DNA from: Sialis fuliginosa
Lineage: Eukaryota; Arthropoda; Insecta; Megaloptera; Sialidae
Reading direction: 5' to 3'
Assembly: GCA_961205875.1 (NCBI GenBank)
Contig: OY540822.1
Coordinates: forward strand, 16,370,501 to 16,434,500
DNA: 64,000 bases
Shown piece by piece: positions 11,319-21,800 of the stretch. Position numbers and translations under genes: made by a program. Numbering within the stretch: position 1 is the first letter of the stretch; every line of letters begins with the position of its first letter. The notes under the pieces are model-generated. The model was not told the origin of the DNA. It saw only the letters and a program-made list of their open reading frames with translations, and ran no database searches.

Positions 11319-13341
11319 TCCCGGAGTGACGCAGGAACGACTCCGGAACGACCCCGGAGCGACGCCGGCACGACGCCGGAACGACCCCGGAGTGACGCCG
11401 GAACGACTCCGGAACGACCCCGTAGCGACGCCGAAACGACCCCGGAGCGACGCCGGAACGGCTCCGTTAGGTGAGGTTGGGTTAGGTTAGGTTAGGTCAG
11501 TGACTCCGGGGACTCCGGAAATGACCTTACTGACTCCGGAGACTCCGGAAAGACATCACTGACTCCGGGGACACCGAAAATGACCTCACTGACTCCGGGG
11601 ACTCCGGAAATGACCTCACTGACTCCGAGGACTCCGGACATGACTCCGGAACGACCCCGGAACGACCCCGGAGCGACGCCGAAACGACGCCGGAACGACT
11701 CCGGAACGACCCCGGAGCGACGCCGGAACGACCCCGGAGCGACGCCGGAACGACTCCGGATCGACCCCGAAACGACGCCGGAACGACCCCGGAGTGACGC
11801 CGGAGCGACGCCGGAACGACCCCGGAGCGACCCCGGAGCGACGCCGGAACGACCCCAGAGCGACTCCGGAACGACCCCGGAGCGACGCCGGAACGACCCC
11901 GGAGCGACGCCGGAACGACCCCGGAGCGACTCCGGAACAACGCCGGAACGACCCCGGAGCAACGCCGGATCGACCCCGGAGCGACGCCGGAACGACTCCG
12001 GATCGACCCTGGAGCGACGCCGGTACGACCCCGGAGCGACGCCGGAACGACCCCGGAGCGACGCCGGAACGACCCCGGAGCGACGCCGGTACGACCCCGG
12101 AGCGACGCCGGAACGACCCCGGAGCGACGCCGAAACGACCCCGGAGCGACGCCGGAACAACCCCGGAGCGACGCCGGAACGACCCCGGAGCGACGCCGGA
12201 ACGACCCCGGAGCGACGCCGGAACGACTCCGGATCGACCCCTAAGCTACCCCGGAACGACGCCGGTACGACCCCGGAGTGACGCCGGAACGACTCCGGAA
12301 TGATCCCGGAGCGACGCCGGAACGACTCCGGAGCGACGCCGGAACGACTCCGGAGCGACTCCGGAGCGACTCCGGAGCGACTCCGGAGCGACGCCGGAAC
12401 GACCCCGGAACGACGCCGGAACGACCCCGGAGCGACTCCGGAACGACCCCAGAGCGACGCCGGAACGACCCCGGAGCGACGCCGGAACGACTCCGGATCG
12501 ACCCCAGAGCGACGCCGGAACGACGCCGGAACGACGCCGGAGTGACGCCGGAACGACTCCGGAACGACCCCGGAGCGACTCCGGAACGACTCCGGAACGA
12601 CCCCAAAGCGACGCCGGAACGACCCCGGAGCGACGCCGGAACGACCCCGGAGCGACCCCGGAGCGACCCCGGAGCGACGCCGGAACGACCCCGGAGCGAC
12701 TCCGGAACGACCCCGGAGCGACGCCGGAATGACCCCGGAGCGACGCCGGAACGACCCCGGAGCGACGCCGGAACGACCCCGGAACGACGCCGGAACGACC
12801 CCGGAGCGACGCCGGAACGACCCAGGAGCGACTTCGGAACGACGCCGGAACGACCCCGGAGCGACGCCGGAACGACACCGGAGCGACGCCGGAACGACTC
12901 CGGATCGACCTCGGAGCTACCCCGGAACGACGCCGGTACGACCCCGGAGTGACGCCGGAACGACCCCAGAGCGACGCCGGAACGACCCCGGAGCGACGCC
13001 GGAACGACTCCGGATCGACCCCGGAGCTACCCCGGAACGACGCCGGTACGACCCCGGAGTGACGCCGGAACGACTCCGGAACGACCCCGGGGCGACGCCG
13101 GAACGATTCCGGAGCGACGCCGGAACGACTCCGGAACGACTCCGGAGCGACGCCAAAACGACCCTGGAGCGACGCCGGAGCGGCGCCGGAACGACTCCGA
13201 ACCGACCCCGGAGCGACGCCAAAACGACCCCGGAGCGACGCAGGAACGACCCCGGAGCGACGCAGGAACGACCCCGGAGCGACGCCGGAACGACCCCGGA
13301 TCGACGCCGGAACGACCCCGGAGCGACTCCGGAACGACTCC
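11319..13341. repeat. GC-rich minisatellite built on an 11-bp unit, ~2.0 kb
   Basis: The array is made of GAC-G/C/T-CCGGA-A/G-C units of 11 bases, most often paired as GACGCCGGAAC + GACCCCGGAGC (22 bases), roughly 180 units in all. Every unit carries one or more CpGs and a CCGG. Because 11 is not a multiple of 3, all three frames on each strand read the same 11-residue cycle, TPERRRNDPGA on plus and VAPGSFRRRSG on minus; this is why long open frames cover it. A longer GACTCCGGGGACTCCGGAAATGACC variant and a GGTTAGGTTAGG patch lie at 11466-11660. The sister segment at 27.9 kb joins TATTTCC directly to TTGTTGAAA, so the array occupies a single point. Confidence 0.92.
11466..11500 (+). repeat. 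Short TTAGG-type (insect telomere-like) repeat inside the minisatellite
   Basis: The sequence GTTAGGTGAGGTTGGGTTAG, continuing as GTTAGGTTAGGTC, holds several TTAGG pentamers, the usual insect telomere unit. It interrupts the 11-bp array. It is too short to be a telomere and may be an interstitial fragment or chance. Confidence 0.5.
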
Positions 13342-13793
13342 TTGTTGAAAAATCCTTATTTATCAAAAACAAAAAAAGGAAACATGTTTTTTAAGATTTG
13401 TTGTTAAGGGGCCTTTACTAGGCCTAACGTAGGGTCTCTCTACTGCATTTTATAAATAATACAGTTCATCAAGGACTTTTGGAGGAAATGCAGAAAGGGA
13501 AAACAACGTAAAGATAAAACGAAGATAGTTTAAATAAAATTTTATTGAATACACATTCCATAAAAATAAATATTTCTACCCTAATAATATAATTCTTTCT
13601 TTAGAAGACAATTTACGATACCTGAAAATAATTACAATTATATGAAGAATATACAAATATAATTTCAATAAAGAAATAATGTTAATCTTAGATTACAAAT
13701 AACTAAACAAGGAACTTTTCAACCCAATGTTGCTGGTTGCTGCAGAACACATTAAAACTCAAACATATCAGTTTACGCTATGCTATCTAACGC

Positions 13794-15080
13794 TAAAGTG
13801 ACCAGACGTCCCGGATTGTGCGGGACAGTCCCGGATTTGAGTGGCCTGTCCCGCATCACAAAGTGTCCCGGAAAACGTCCCGGATTAGACATTTGAAGAC
13901 CTTTTTTTTTGTTGAGTGTTTATGCAGAAAATAATAAAAAAAAAAGGTCATTAGATTTTATTCAAACTGTAAAATGTAAAATTTTTTAATCTAAAATACA
14001 AAAACTGTATTATTTAAATTTTTTTTAAAAACATTTTTATCAAATTTTTTTATTTTTATTAAATATTTTTCCCTATGTATATGTGGGGGGAGGTGTCCCG
14101 CATCAGGGTTTTAGAATTCTGTTCACTTTAATATAGTATATACTATATACTATATGTATATACGTGTAATACTTTACACTATAGTTTACACTATTATATA
14201 CTATTAGATTATTACTATTATATGGTCTTCGGGCATTAGATAGTCTTAAAGATAATGGTGTAAGCGATATTTAAAAAAAAACTGGAGTCTCTTCGATCGC
14301 GCCGAGCTGACATATTAACTATTCAACTTATTTGTTAAATTTTCAATTTAAATTTCTTAATAATAGCCGAAGGCGCACTCGAAGGTCTTCGGGCAATAGA
14401 TAGTCTTAAAGATAATGGTGTAAGCTATATTTAAAAAAAACTGGAGTCTCCTCGATCGCGCCGAGCTGACATATTAACTATTCAACTTATTTGTTAAATT
14501 TTCAATTTAAATTTCTTAATAATAGCCGAAGGCGCACTCGAAGGTCTTCGGGCATTAGATAGTCTTAAAGATAATGATGTAAGCTATATTTAAAAAAAAA
14601 ACTGGAGTCTCTTCGATCGCGCCGAGCTGACATATTAACTATTCAACTTATTTGTTAAATTTTCAATTTAAATTTCTTAATAATAGCCGAAGGCGCACTC
14701 GAAGGTCTTCGGGCATTAGATAGTCTTAAAGATAATGATGTAAGCTATATTTCAAAAAAAAACTGGAGTCTCTTCGATCGCGCCAAGCTGACATATTAAC
14801 TATTCAACTTATTTGTTAAATTTTCAATTTAAATTTCTTAATAATAGCCGAAGGCGCACTCGAAGGTCTTCGGGCATTAGATAGTCTTAAAGATAATGGT
14901 GTAAGCTATATTTAAAAAAAAAAATGTAAATTTTTTTAATCTAAAATACAAAAACTATATTATTTAAATTTTTTTTAAAAACATTTTTATAAAATTTTTT
15001 TATTTTTATTAAATATTTTTCTCTATGTATATGTGGGGGGAGGTGTCCCGCATCAGGGTTTTAGAATTCTGGTCACTTTA
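13794..15080. mobile_element. hAT-like non-autonomous transposon with 8-bp target duplication
   Basis: The ends are TAAAGTGACCAGA and its inverted copy (TTCTGGTCACTTTA at 15067-15080). The 8-base TCTAACGC at 13786-13793 is repeated at 15081-15088, and the sister segment has this site once (CTATCTAACGCAGAAT, near 28388). An 8-base duplication with such ends is typical of the hAT superfamily. There is no transposase frame. The right-terminal ~150 bases occur twice, at 13979-14130 and 14927-15080, bracketing an internal tandem array, so the element grew by an internal duplication. Confidence 0.88.
14224..14920 (+). repeat. Tandem ~160-bp repeat, about 4.4 copies, inside the hAT-like element
   Basis: Copies start with GGTCTTCGGGCA at 14224, 14383, 14543, 14704 and 14865, a period of 159-161 bases. 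Each contains ATAGTCTTAAAGATAATG, TCGATCGCGCC-A/G-AGCTGAC and GCCGAAGGCGCACTCGAAGG. Copies are nearly identical, so the array is young. A diverged single copy lies at 2116-2250. Confidence 0.9.
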
Positions 15081-15165
15081 TCTAACGCAGAATACTGTTA
15101 CTGTTGACCAAAGCTACTTGAATCAAGTTTAATATAAACGTTAATAAATTACAGTAATCTAAAAT

Positions 15166-15616
15166 GGAATCCTTATACTCTGTAGATACATTTATTTTTT
15201 GGGGTTGGCTAAATAGATATAACTAATTCCATGCAGTTTACATATGCGTTTATTCCTGTTTAGTTATGCTATGCCTGTAGGTTAAGAGGAATAGAATAAC
15301 TAAACCTGATTAGTTATATTGAGTGTAATATGCCATCTGCACGCATTTTTAAACCCGGTTTTACTACACCGGTTACAGTAAAACTGGAATAACAGCGCTG
15401 TGTAAACGTACTCATAGATAATTATACATATTTAATTTATCACCACCTACTTTTATAATTAAATTTGCAATATTTACCGCGATATTTAAATATTTGTTTG
15501 TGGCCAAGGAGCTACTTAAACTATGTTGTACTTTACATACCTTAGTTTTAGTCACCTGTTTATCTACAAAGAAGTTTTAGCTGGCATATTTGGACAACAA
15601 TAACAACAAAATTAAA
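15166..15616. other. Non-coding stretch downstream of the TTF2-like gene
   Basis: No gene signal on either strand. The sequence is ordinary mixed AT-rich DNA without obvious repeats. Confidence 0.35.
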
Positions 15617-15812
15617 TTATTAATATTTATTATGCGAATTTACGTTAAAATTTTAAAATACTTAATATAAAATTATATAAAATTAATATTTATTATGCGA
15701 ATTTACGTTAAAATTTTAAAATACTTAATATAAAATTATATAAAATTAATATTTATTATGCGAATTTACGTTAAAATTTTAAAATACTTAATATAAAATT
15801 AAAATAAAACAA
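15617..15812. repeat. 63-bp tandem repeat, three copies, 3' of the TTF2-like gene
   Basis: The unit runs from TTAATATTTATTATGCGAA through TTACGTTAAAATTTTAAA to AATATAAAATTATATAAAA. It starts at about 15617, 15683 and 15746. It ends just beyond the stop codon of the TTF2-like gene (15817), so it probably lies in its 3' untranslated or immediate downstream sequence. Confidence 0.9.
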
Positions 15813-15816
15813 CATA

Positions 15817-18800
15817 TCACATATTAAAAATCATACACGTATCTTCAATTGTTAATTTGGCGCTTCCAATAGTCTTCTGTTCCTGCAGATGTTTGATTCT
15901 TTGTTCTATCGTGTCGATCGAAATAAATCTAGAAGATATTTTAATTAAAAAAAAAAAAGAAAAAATTGACAGGCAATTTTTTTTTCAAAGTTCTGTAGGT
16001 TTTGTAAAATGAATTAGAATTCAACCTATTAAAAAGCATATTTAAGATAGGAGTTTCTTCTTTCAGATGCTTTACAGCAGCGGTCACCAAACTACGGCCT
16101 GGGGGCCGAATCCGGTCCCTGATTTTTATATATAAATATTTTTATATACATTTGTTATATTTTCTTTTGCTCACTTTAAACTCCCATAACTTTACAGAAA
16201 CCAAACAGAACTTAAGTTTGCAAACAGCATAAAAAAGCAGAGATTCCGATCTTTAAAATACTGTTGTTTTGATCCAATTCTGGTGACTTTTACCCCATTT
16301 ACAAAATTTAATTCAAACACTCACTTGTAAATTTTGACAGTCTTCTTCTTTTGGCCCATCCTGTATATTATATCTTGCACTTGCGTCTCCAACTGTGGGT
16401 TCCAGTTCGGTTCAATCAGTAATAAGTGATTTGCTCCGACTAAATTCAAACCTACACCTCCAGCCTTCAGCAAAAGAAGAAGTACCTATGAATACAAAAA
16501 CGATTAGACATTATTCAATCCATTCTCTCACAAACTCCTTACTCTAAATCTGCCATCTGGGTTATTGAAATCGTCAATTATCGGCATTCGCTTATACACC
16601 GGTATATCTCTGCTTAACGTCATACATTCTATGCCGTTGTTATTCAGATGTTTTCTGAGAATTCTCAACATTCCGGTCCATTGTGACACGACTACCGCTT
16701 TGTCAGTGGAATTATCAAGTACCTGGCTGTTGAGGATGTCGAGTATTTTTTTTATCTGAAATAGTAGTTAAGATGAGAAATAATTCCAAAAAAAGTTTAG
16801 TTTTATTTATATATATCCGGATGTCAGTTTTACAGCAAAAACGGTTATTATCAAAAATACAGAGCGCTGAATTTTCTACAAGAATGCTTTATACATTAAT
16901 TTATTCTGTACAATCAATAGTATGTGCGTAATATAGCGTAGAAACAATTGTTTTTATGTTGACAATGAGTTTTTCTAAAATATCTCAGAATCTGTCAGTT
17001 TTATTGCAAAAACGGATATAAACAAAAATTAAGAACACTAACTTCTCTATAAAAATGTTATTTACAATCAATTGTTTCTGTGTAACATAGCAAACAATAC
17101 AAAATTAAATACAATGAAATGTATGTAGGATTTAAAGTAATAGAGGGCGTTATCATACTAAATTTTAAATACTATAAGAAAACATTCTACCTTAGAACTA
17201 GGTACGTTTTCATTAAAAAGTGCATTATCCGGATTGAGTATTTTCCTGGTTGCGTTATTTAGATTGTTATCTTCAGAAGTACTCGGACCCGCATCGTTCT
17301 CTTGCACTTCTTCTTCATCAATATTCAATTTTCTCAAATACTCCAACAAGTCGATATCATTCCCATTGTCATCTTCAATATCGCCAGTCTCGTAGTTATC
17401 CCGGTGTATCATCTGGAAACGAAAGCGAATTAAATAAATAAAGACCCGTACTAATTCTCATCACATTTATACGTACATCTTTTATAAGACATGGGTGGTT
17501 ACAAATCTGGCGTAAACGCAGCAACAACACTAAAACGTCATGCCTTTTCACTTCAGTGGCTCCGTAGACCTGCATCAGTTTCTTATGCATTTTTACATAT
17601 TCTTGATTCTTGTCCGCTACAAAATAAAAAGCAAAAACTTCGGAATGGTGTTAAAATGTGCGTAACGCAGCGTTCTAAGTTAATGCAAAATTTTACCATT
17701 ATTTCATTACTGAATAATTATGAAATTTTTGCATTATTCATTAAAAAATTAATATTTCTTGCATTATTCATTACTATTTCAAGATTTGAATTTATAAATA
17801 AAATTGGAAAAAAGTTGATAAAAACGTTATAAGATGCGTAATAAGTAATCTAATTTACATTATTAAAATTTCAAATAATTTCAAAGAATTGTTTAGTAGT
17901 TACAATAATTTAAGTAAAACTCACAGTTTCGCATAAAGTCACTATCGTATGCGAACTCTGTATTTTTTTCCGCATATTGGTGCAGGAACTTTGCAAATAG
18001 TGCCTTCGAGATGACCAGTGTCTTTTGATAAACCTGCATCTCTTCTTTGTTGAGTACAATCTCGACCACCACCGAGTTTTTCTCTGGAAGTGACATGAGC
18101 GCCCCATCAGCCTGTAGCTGATCTTTTGTGCGTCGTAACATGATCGACTTGACAACCATATGTAACCTTTCTTGGCCACCGGGACTGGTGCTACCGACCC
18201 ATTTTTTCCATATCTGTTAAATGACAACATCAAAATTATCTCCTGAAGAACAACCGAGATCAATATCTGACCTGTAAGTCGTCGAATGGAGAGCACTTCA
18301 AGAATTTCAGCACAGAGAACATATGCATCTCATTATTATGAATCGGTGTACCTGTTATTGCCCAACGGTTGCGGCCTCTTAGTGCGAACATCGCCTCAGC
18401 TGTCTGTGACTTATGGTTCCGGATGGTATGTGATTCATCCAGAATTATGCGGTCCCATTTGATTTTAAAAAGAGGACCCTGGAATAAAAAACAATAAAAA
18501 TTACATAGTTCTTAAAATCACACAGACCCTGAAAGTGCGCATACCTTTTTTTTAAATTCTGTCATACCGATGTTGTATGTTGTTATTACGATTGCATATT
18601 TCGCTAGCCTGAAATAAAATCAGAGATGGTTGACGTAAAAGTGAACATTACAAACCATGCTGCATTTGTGACTGTTTCTTTGGGACTTGGAGTACCGTTA
18701 CTACAGTTACTGTTCATTGGTTACTAAATGTCCATTTTAATCAGAACTGTGTAGAAAACCCCAATGAAAAAACCTTAAATGACTACCTGAGAAACAAACG

Positions 18801-21800
18801 CAGCCTAGTTTTGTGATGTTAATTTACCTTTTGTCTTCCAGTTTGCGGTTAGAACCGTGATAAAGATTTACAGTCAGTAAATTTTTTTTACACTTAGTCT
18901 GTACATCACTTTCCCATTGGTTTATTAAATTTACTGGACATACCACCAGAGTGCCTCCTCCGTAATCTGTAAACATATTTTTATAATCATCTTGAATAAC
19001 AAACAATTTTATGATCGCTTACATTTTTCTCTGGAACTGTTACTATCTTCATCAGAAGGTACATTATGCTCATTTTCGACCATTTCTCGTTTCTTAATGA
19101 TTAATGAAATCATTATCAAGGTCTTCCCCAACCCCATGTCATCCACTGAAATGATAATAAAATAAATACACCTAAAAACTCATTTATCTTGTGAATGGTC
19201 CATGAGACAACAAAAACAATTATAATAAAAAAACAATCATCGTTAGATTCAAAACAAAAGCTGTCATTATCAGGAGCCCCAGTTTCCATGTAAACAGGTC
19301 AAAGTCAGGTCAAATATGACGTAAATAAGAGAAGAGAGATTACGTTACCCAGCAACCCGCCTGGCGGTGTTTGCGTCTCACGCCACAAGAGCCACGCGAG
19401 CGCGTGCTGCTGATGGGGCATCAACGCAACATTCAGCCCCGCGGGATCGGTCTCGCATATATCGGACGCCGGGCATCTCTCTATCGACCCGTGCACTGAG
19501 AAAAAGAATTCATAGTATCAATGTAAACGAAGTTGACTCAATCCCGCCGCGAGTTTAAATGCGGCGAAGCTCGCTACAAGAATGAGTCAACTACTGGGCG
19601 AGTTTAGAGAAATATGTTCGGTCAATCCCGCCGTGAAGTTGAGTTGACAATATGTATTTTGTAGCAAATTTTTACGATATCCATACAAAAAATTTGTAGT
19701 CTATTAAGAGAAATATATACTTAAATTAATATATTAAAGTTTTAGTTTCAACAAAGGTTGAGGTTATAACAATAAAATATTATATTTTGTCAAAAAACGA
19801 AAAAATTTGAACGAACATATATGTATAGGAGCTCCTTGAGTTTATCTACTACCAAAGCCTTTTGGTTGCTGTATGTTACCAAAGCTAATAATAATAAATA
19901 ATAATAACACATCAGTATCCGTTTTGCACGTGAAATATAACAAGCGTTACCTCTTCTGCCGAAACTAGCCGGCTGTACGCGATTGACTGTTTCCTGGATT
20001 GTTTCCCAGGACAGTTGTTGTGACGTTGAAGCTATCAAATGAAACGGTTTAATGATAAACTCAAAAACTACAGAACCAATTTGGATGCAGTTTTCATCAA
20101 CACATAGATAACTTATTTGAACAAGTTTTAGGTTATATATCATCACGCTATTGCACAAGATGGTTGAGCAGTGAACAAAAATATTTTTAAAAAAAGCAAA
20201 AAAACTTACGCATGTTGTTCTTCATAGTTTCCAGCAGCTTCTCCTCTTCTTTCAAACTTTTTTTCTGTTGGTTTTTCAAATCGACAACGTTACAGGTGTT
20301 CTGTTGTCTAATCTTTAGAACTGATGGTTTTGGTTGAAATATTTTTGGTTGTACCATTCTTTTAAATTGTTTAACCGGCACCTAAAAACGTACAATGTAA
20401 AATTAAGATGTCTCGTGTTTGATAGAACTTTGGAAATATAAATCGTACAAACTTCAGATCGGTGTTAAAATATGCATTATGTATTTTAGTTCTATGTATT
20501 AAAATTTCAAATTGTTTAGAAGTTACAGGTCTTTAAGTAACATAGTAAATATCCCATTTGCTCTTCGAATACCTGTGAGTATTAAACGATTTGAAATTTT
20601 AACAAGTAAAACAAGACTATATAACGAATATTTTTACACCAATCTGAAGTTTGTGTGATTTATAGTTACAAAGTAATAAGTCCCCAAACATGAGACGTTA
20701 AAACGCTGCTCGGAGGAGACTTACAATTCTTGATTGAGGTGACAGTTCAATTATTTCATTGTCATCGCTTGTGACGGTGTTGTTTCGCGATATGGCGAAA
20801 GCTAAAATGGAAAACAACACAAAGAGAATAACAAAATCTATTTCTCGATATTTACTTAGGGTTGTCAGACGTCCCGATTAATCGGGATTGTCACCGTTTT
20901 TTAGTCTCATGTCCCGGTGTCCCGAACAAACCTTTCGGGACGCCCAAAAGTCCCGTTTTTCAAATTTTGCATATGGTTTGTTTATTCAATTGTTGAATTA
21001 AAATTTGACAGTTAACATCATTTTTGACTTACAATCAGTCCATCCATGTCAATAATCGATTCATTGAAATTTTTCTAATAAACACACTATTTCAGCGATT
21101 TTCAACGAGTTGGTGAGTTATTGGTTGTTATTAAAATTATAATTAATAAATGATTAGCATTAAAATTTATAAATTTTATTTTATTATTTAATAGAAATTA
21201 AAAATGAAATGGTTGAATATTGTTGATTTTTTTCGGGGGGGGGGGGGGGGGGGGGGCGATTTGACTCACAAGAAATCTGACAACCCTATATTTACTACAA
21301 GTAATTTTTACTTTCATCATCTTCGGCATCTATCCCGACATTCGTATGATACATATTTTTTTCTTGCATCATCGGTAAGCTCTGAAAAAGGGGGTATTTC
21401 AAGAAAAAAAGACAAAAAATAATCAAATTAACTCAACGTACCTCACGTACAAGTATTACGTTCTCATCATTTAGTGCAGAAGGTGATAAGTGCGAAATAG
21501 AACCCTATAAAAAAATAACTATCTTATACATGCTTGAATAACCAGTATTTTGAATATTTCTTGGTTTTTCAAAGAAAATAGGAGGGGTGGAGTTCTTAAA
21601 ACAAATTTCGCAATGCTCTGAAAATATTAGTTTGAAAATTTTTTTTTTTTAATCTACAAATGAATGTTAAAAATATGATATACTTCAATTTCAAGATTCT
21701 TACCAGCATTCAACTTTATTTTAATTAACAACCAAGCACATTTCTTTACTCTGCACGTTCAGGCTCTATATTGCCCTTTCACTCACACTTCCATATGGAC

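Larger units (their letters stand above)
10648..15165. repeat. Segmental duplication, expanded copy (sister copy at 27274-28473)
   Basis: From TAACTTATTTTCATTTTATT at 10648 to AGTAATCTAAAAT at 15165 this segment matches 27274-28473 almost base for base over about 1.2 kb. It differs by two large inserts that the sister lacks: the GC-rich minisatellite (11319-13341) and the hAT-like element (13794-15080). Neither copy has a credible gene; a short open frame at the left end is present in both with few changes. The segment could be a repeat family of its own or a true segmental duplication; two copies cannot decide. Confidence 0.85.

Noticed and set aside
11466-11500. Chromosome end or telomere
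   Set aside because: Only a few TTAGG units, surrounded on both sides by unique and minisatellite sequence; at most an interstitial fragment.
11492-13394. Several long open frames (up to 233 residues) on both strands
   Set aside because: They are products of the 11-bp minisatellite, which gives the same 11-residue cycle in every frame. No start context, intron or non-repeat domain supports a protein.
14224-14920. CRISPR-like array
   Set aside because: The repeats are directly abutting 160-bp units with no spacers, inside a eukaryotic transposon.
21233-21256. Long poly-G run as an assembly gap or error
   Set aside because: Similar G runs occur near 6505, 25170 and 35050, the last two right after transposon-end motifs and this one inside a hAT-like MITE; they look like a real property of these elements, though their exact length is uncertain.
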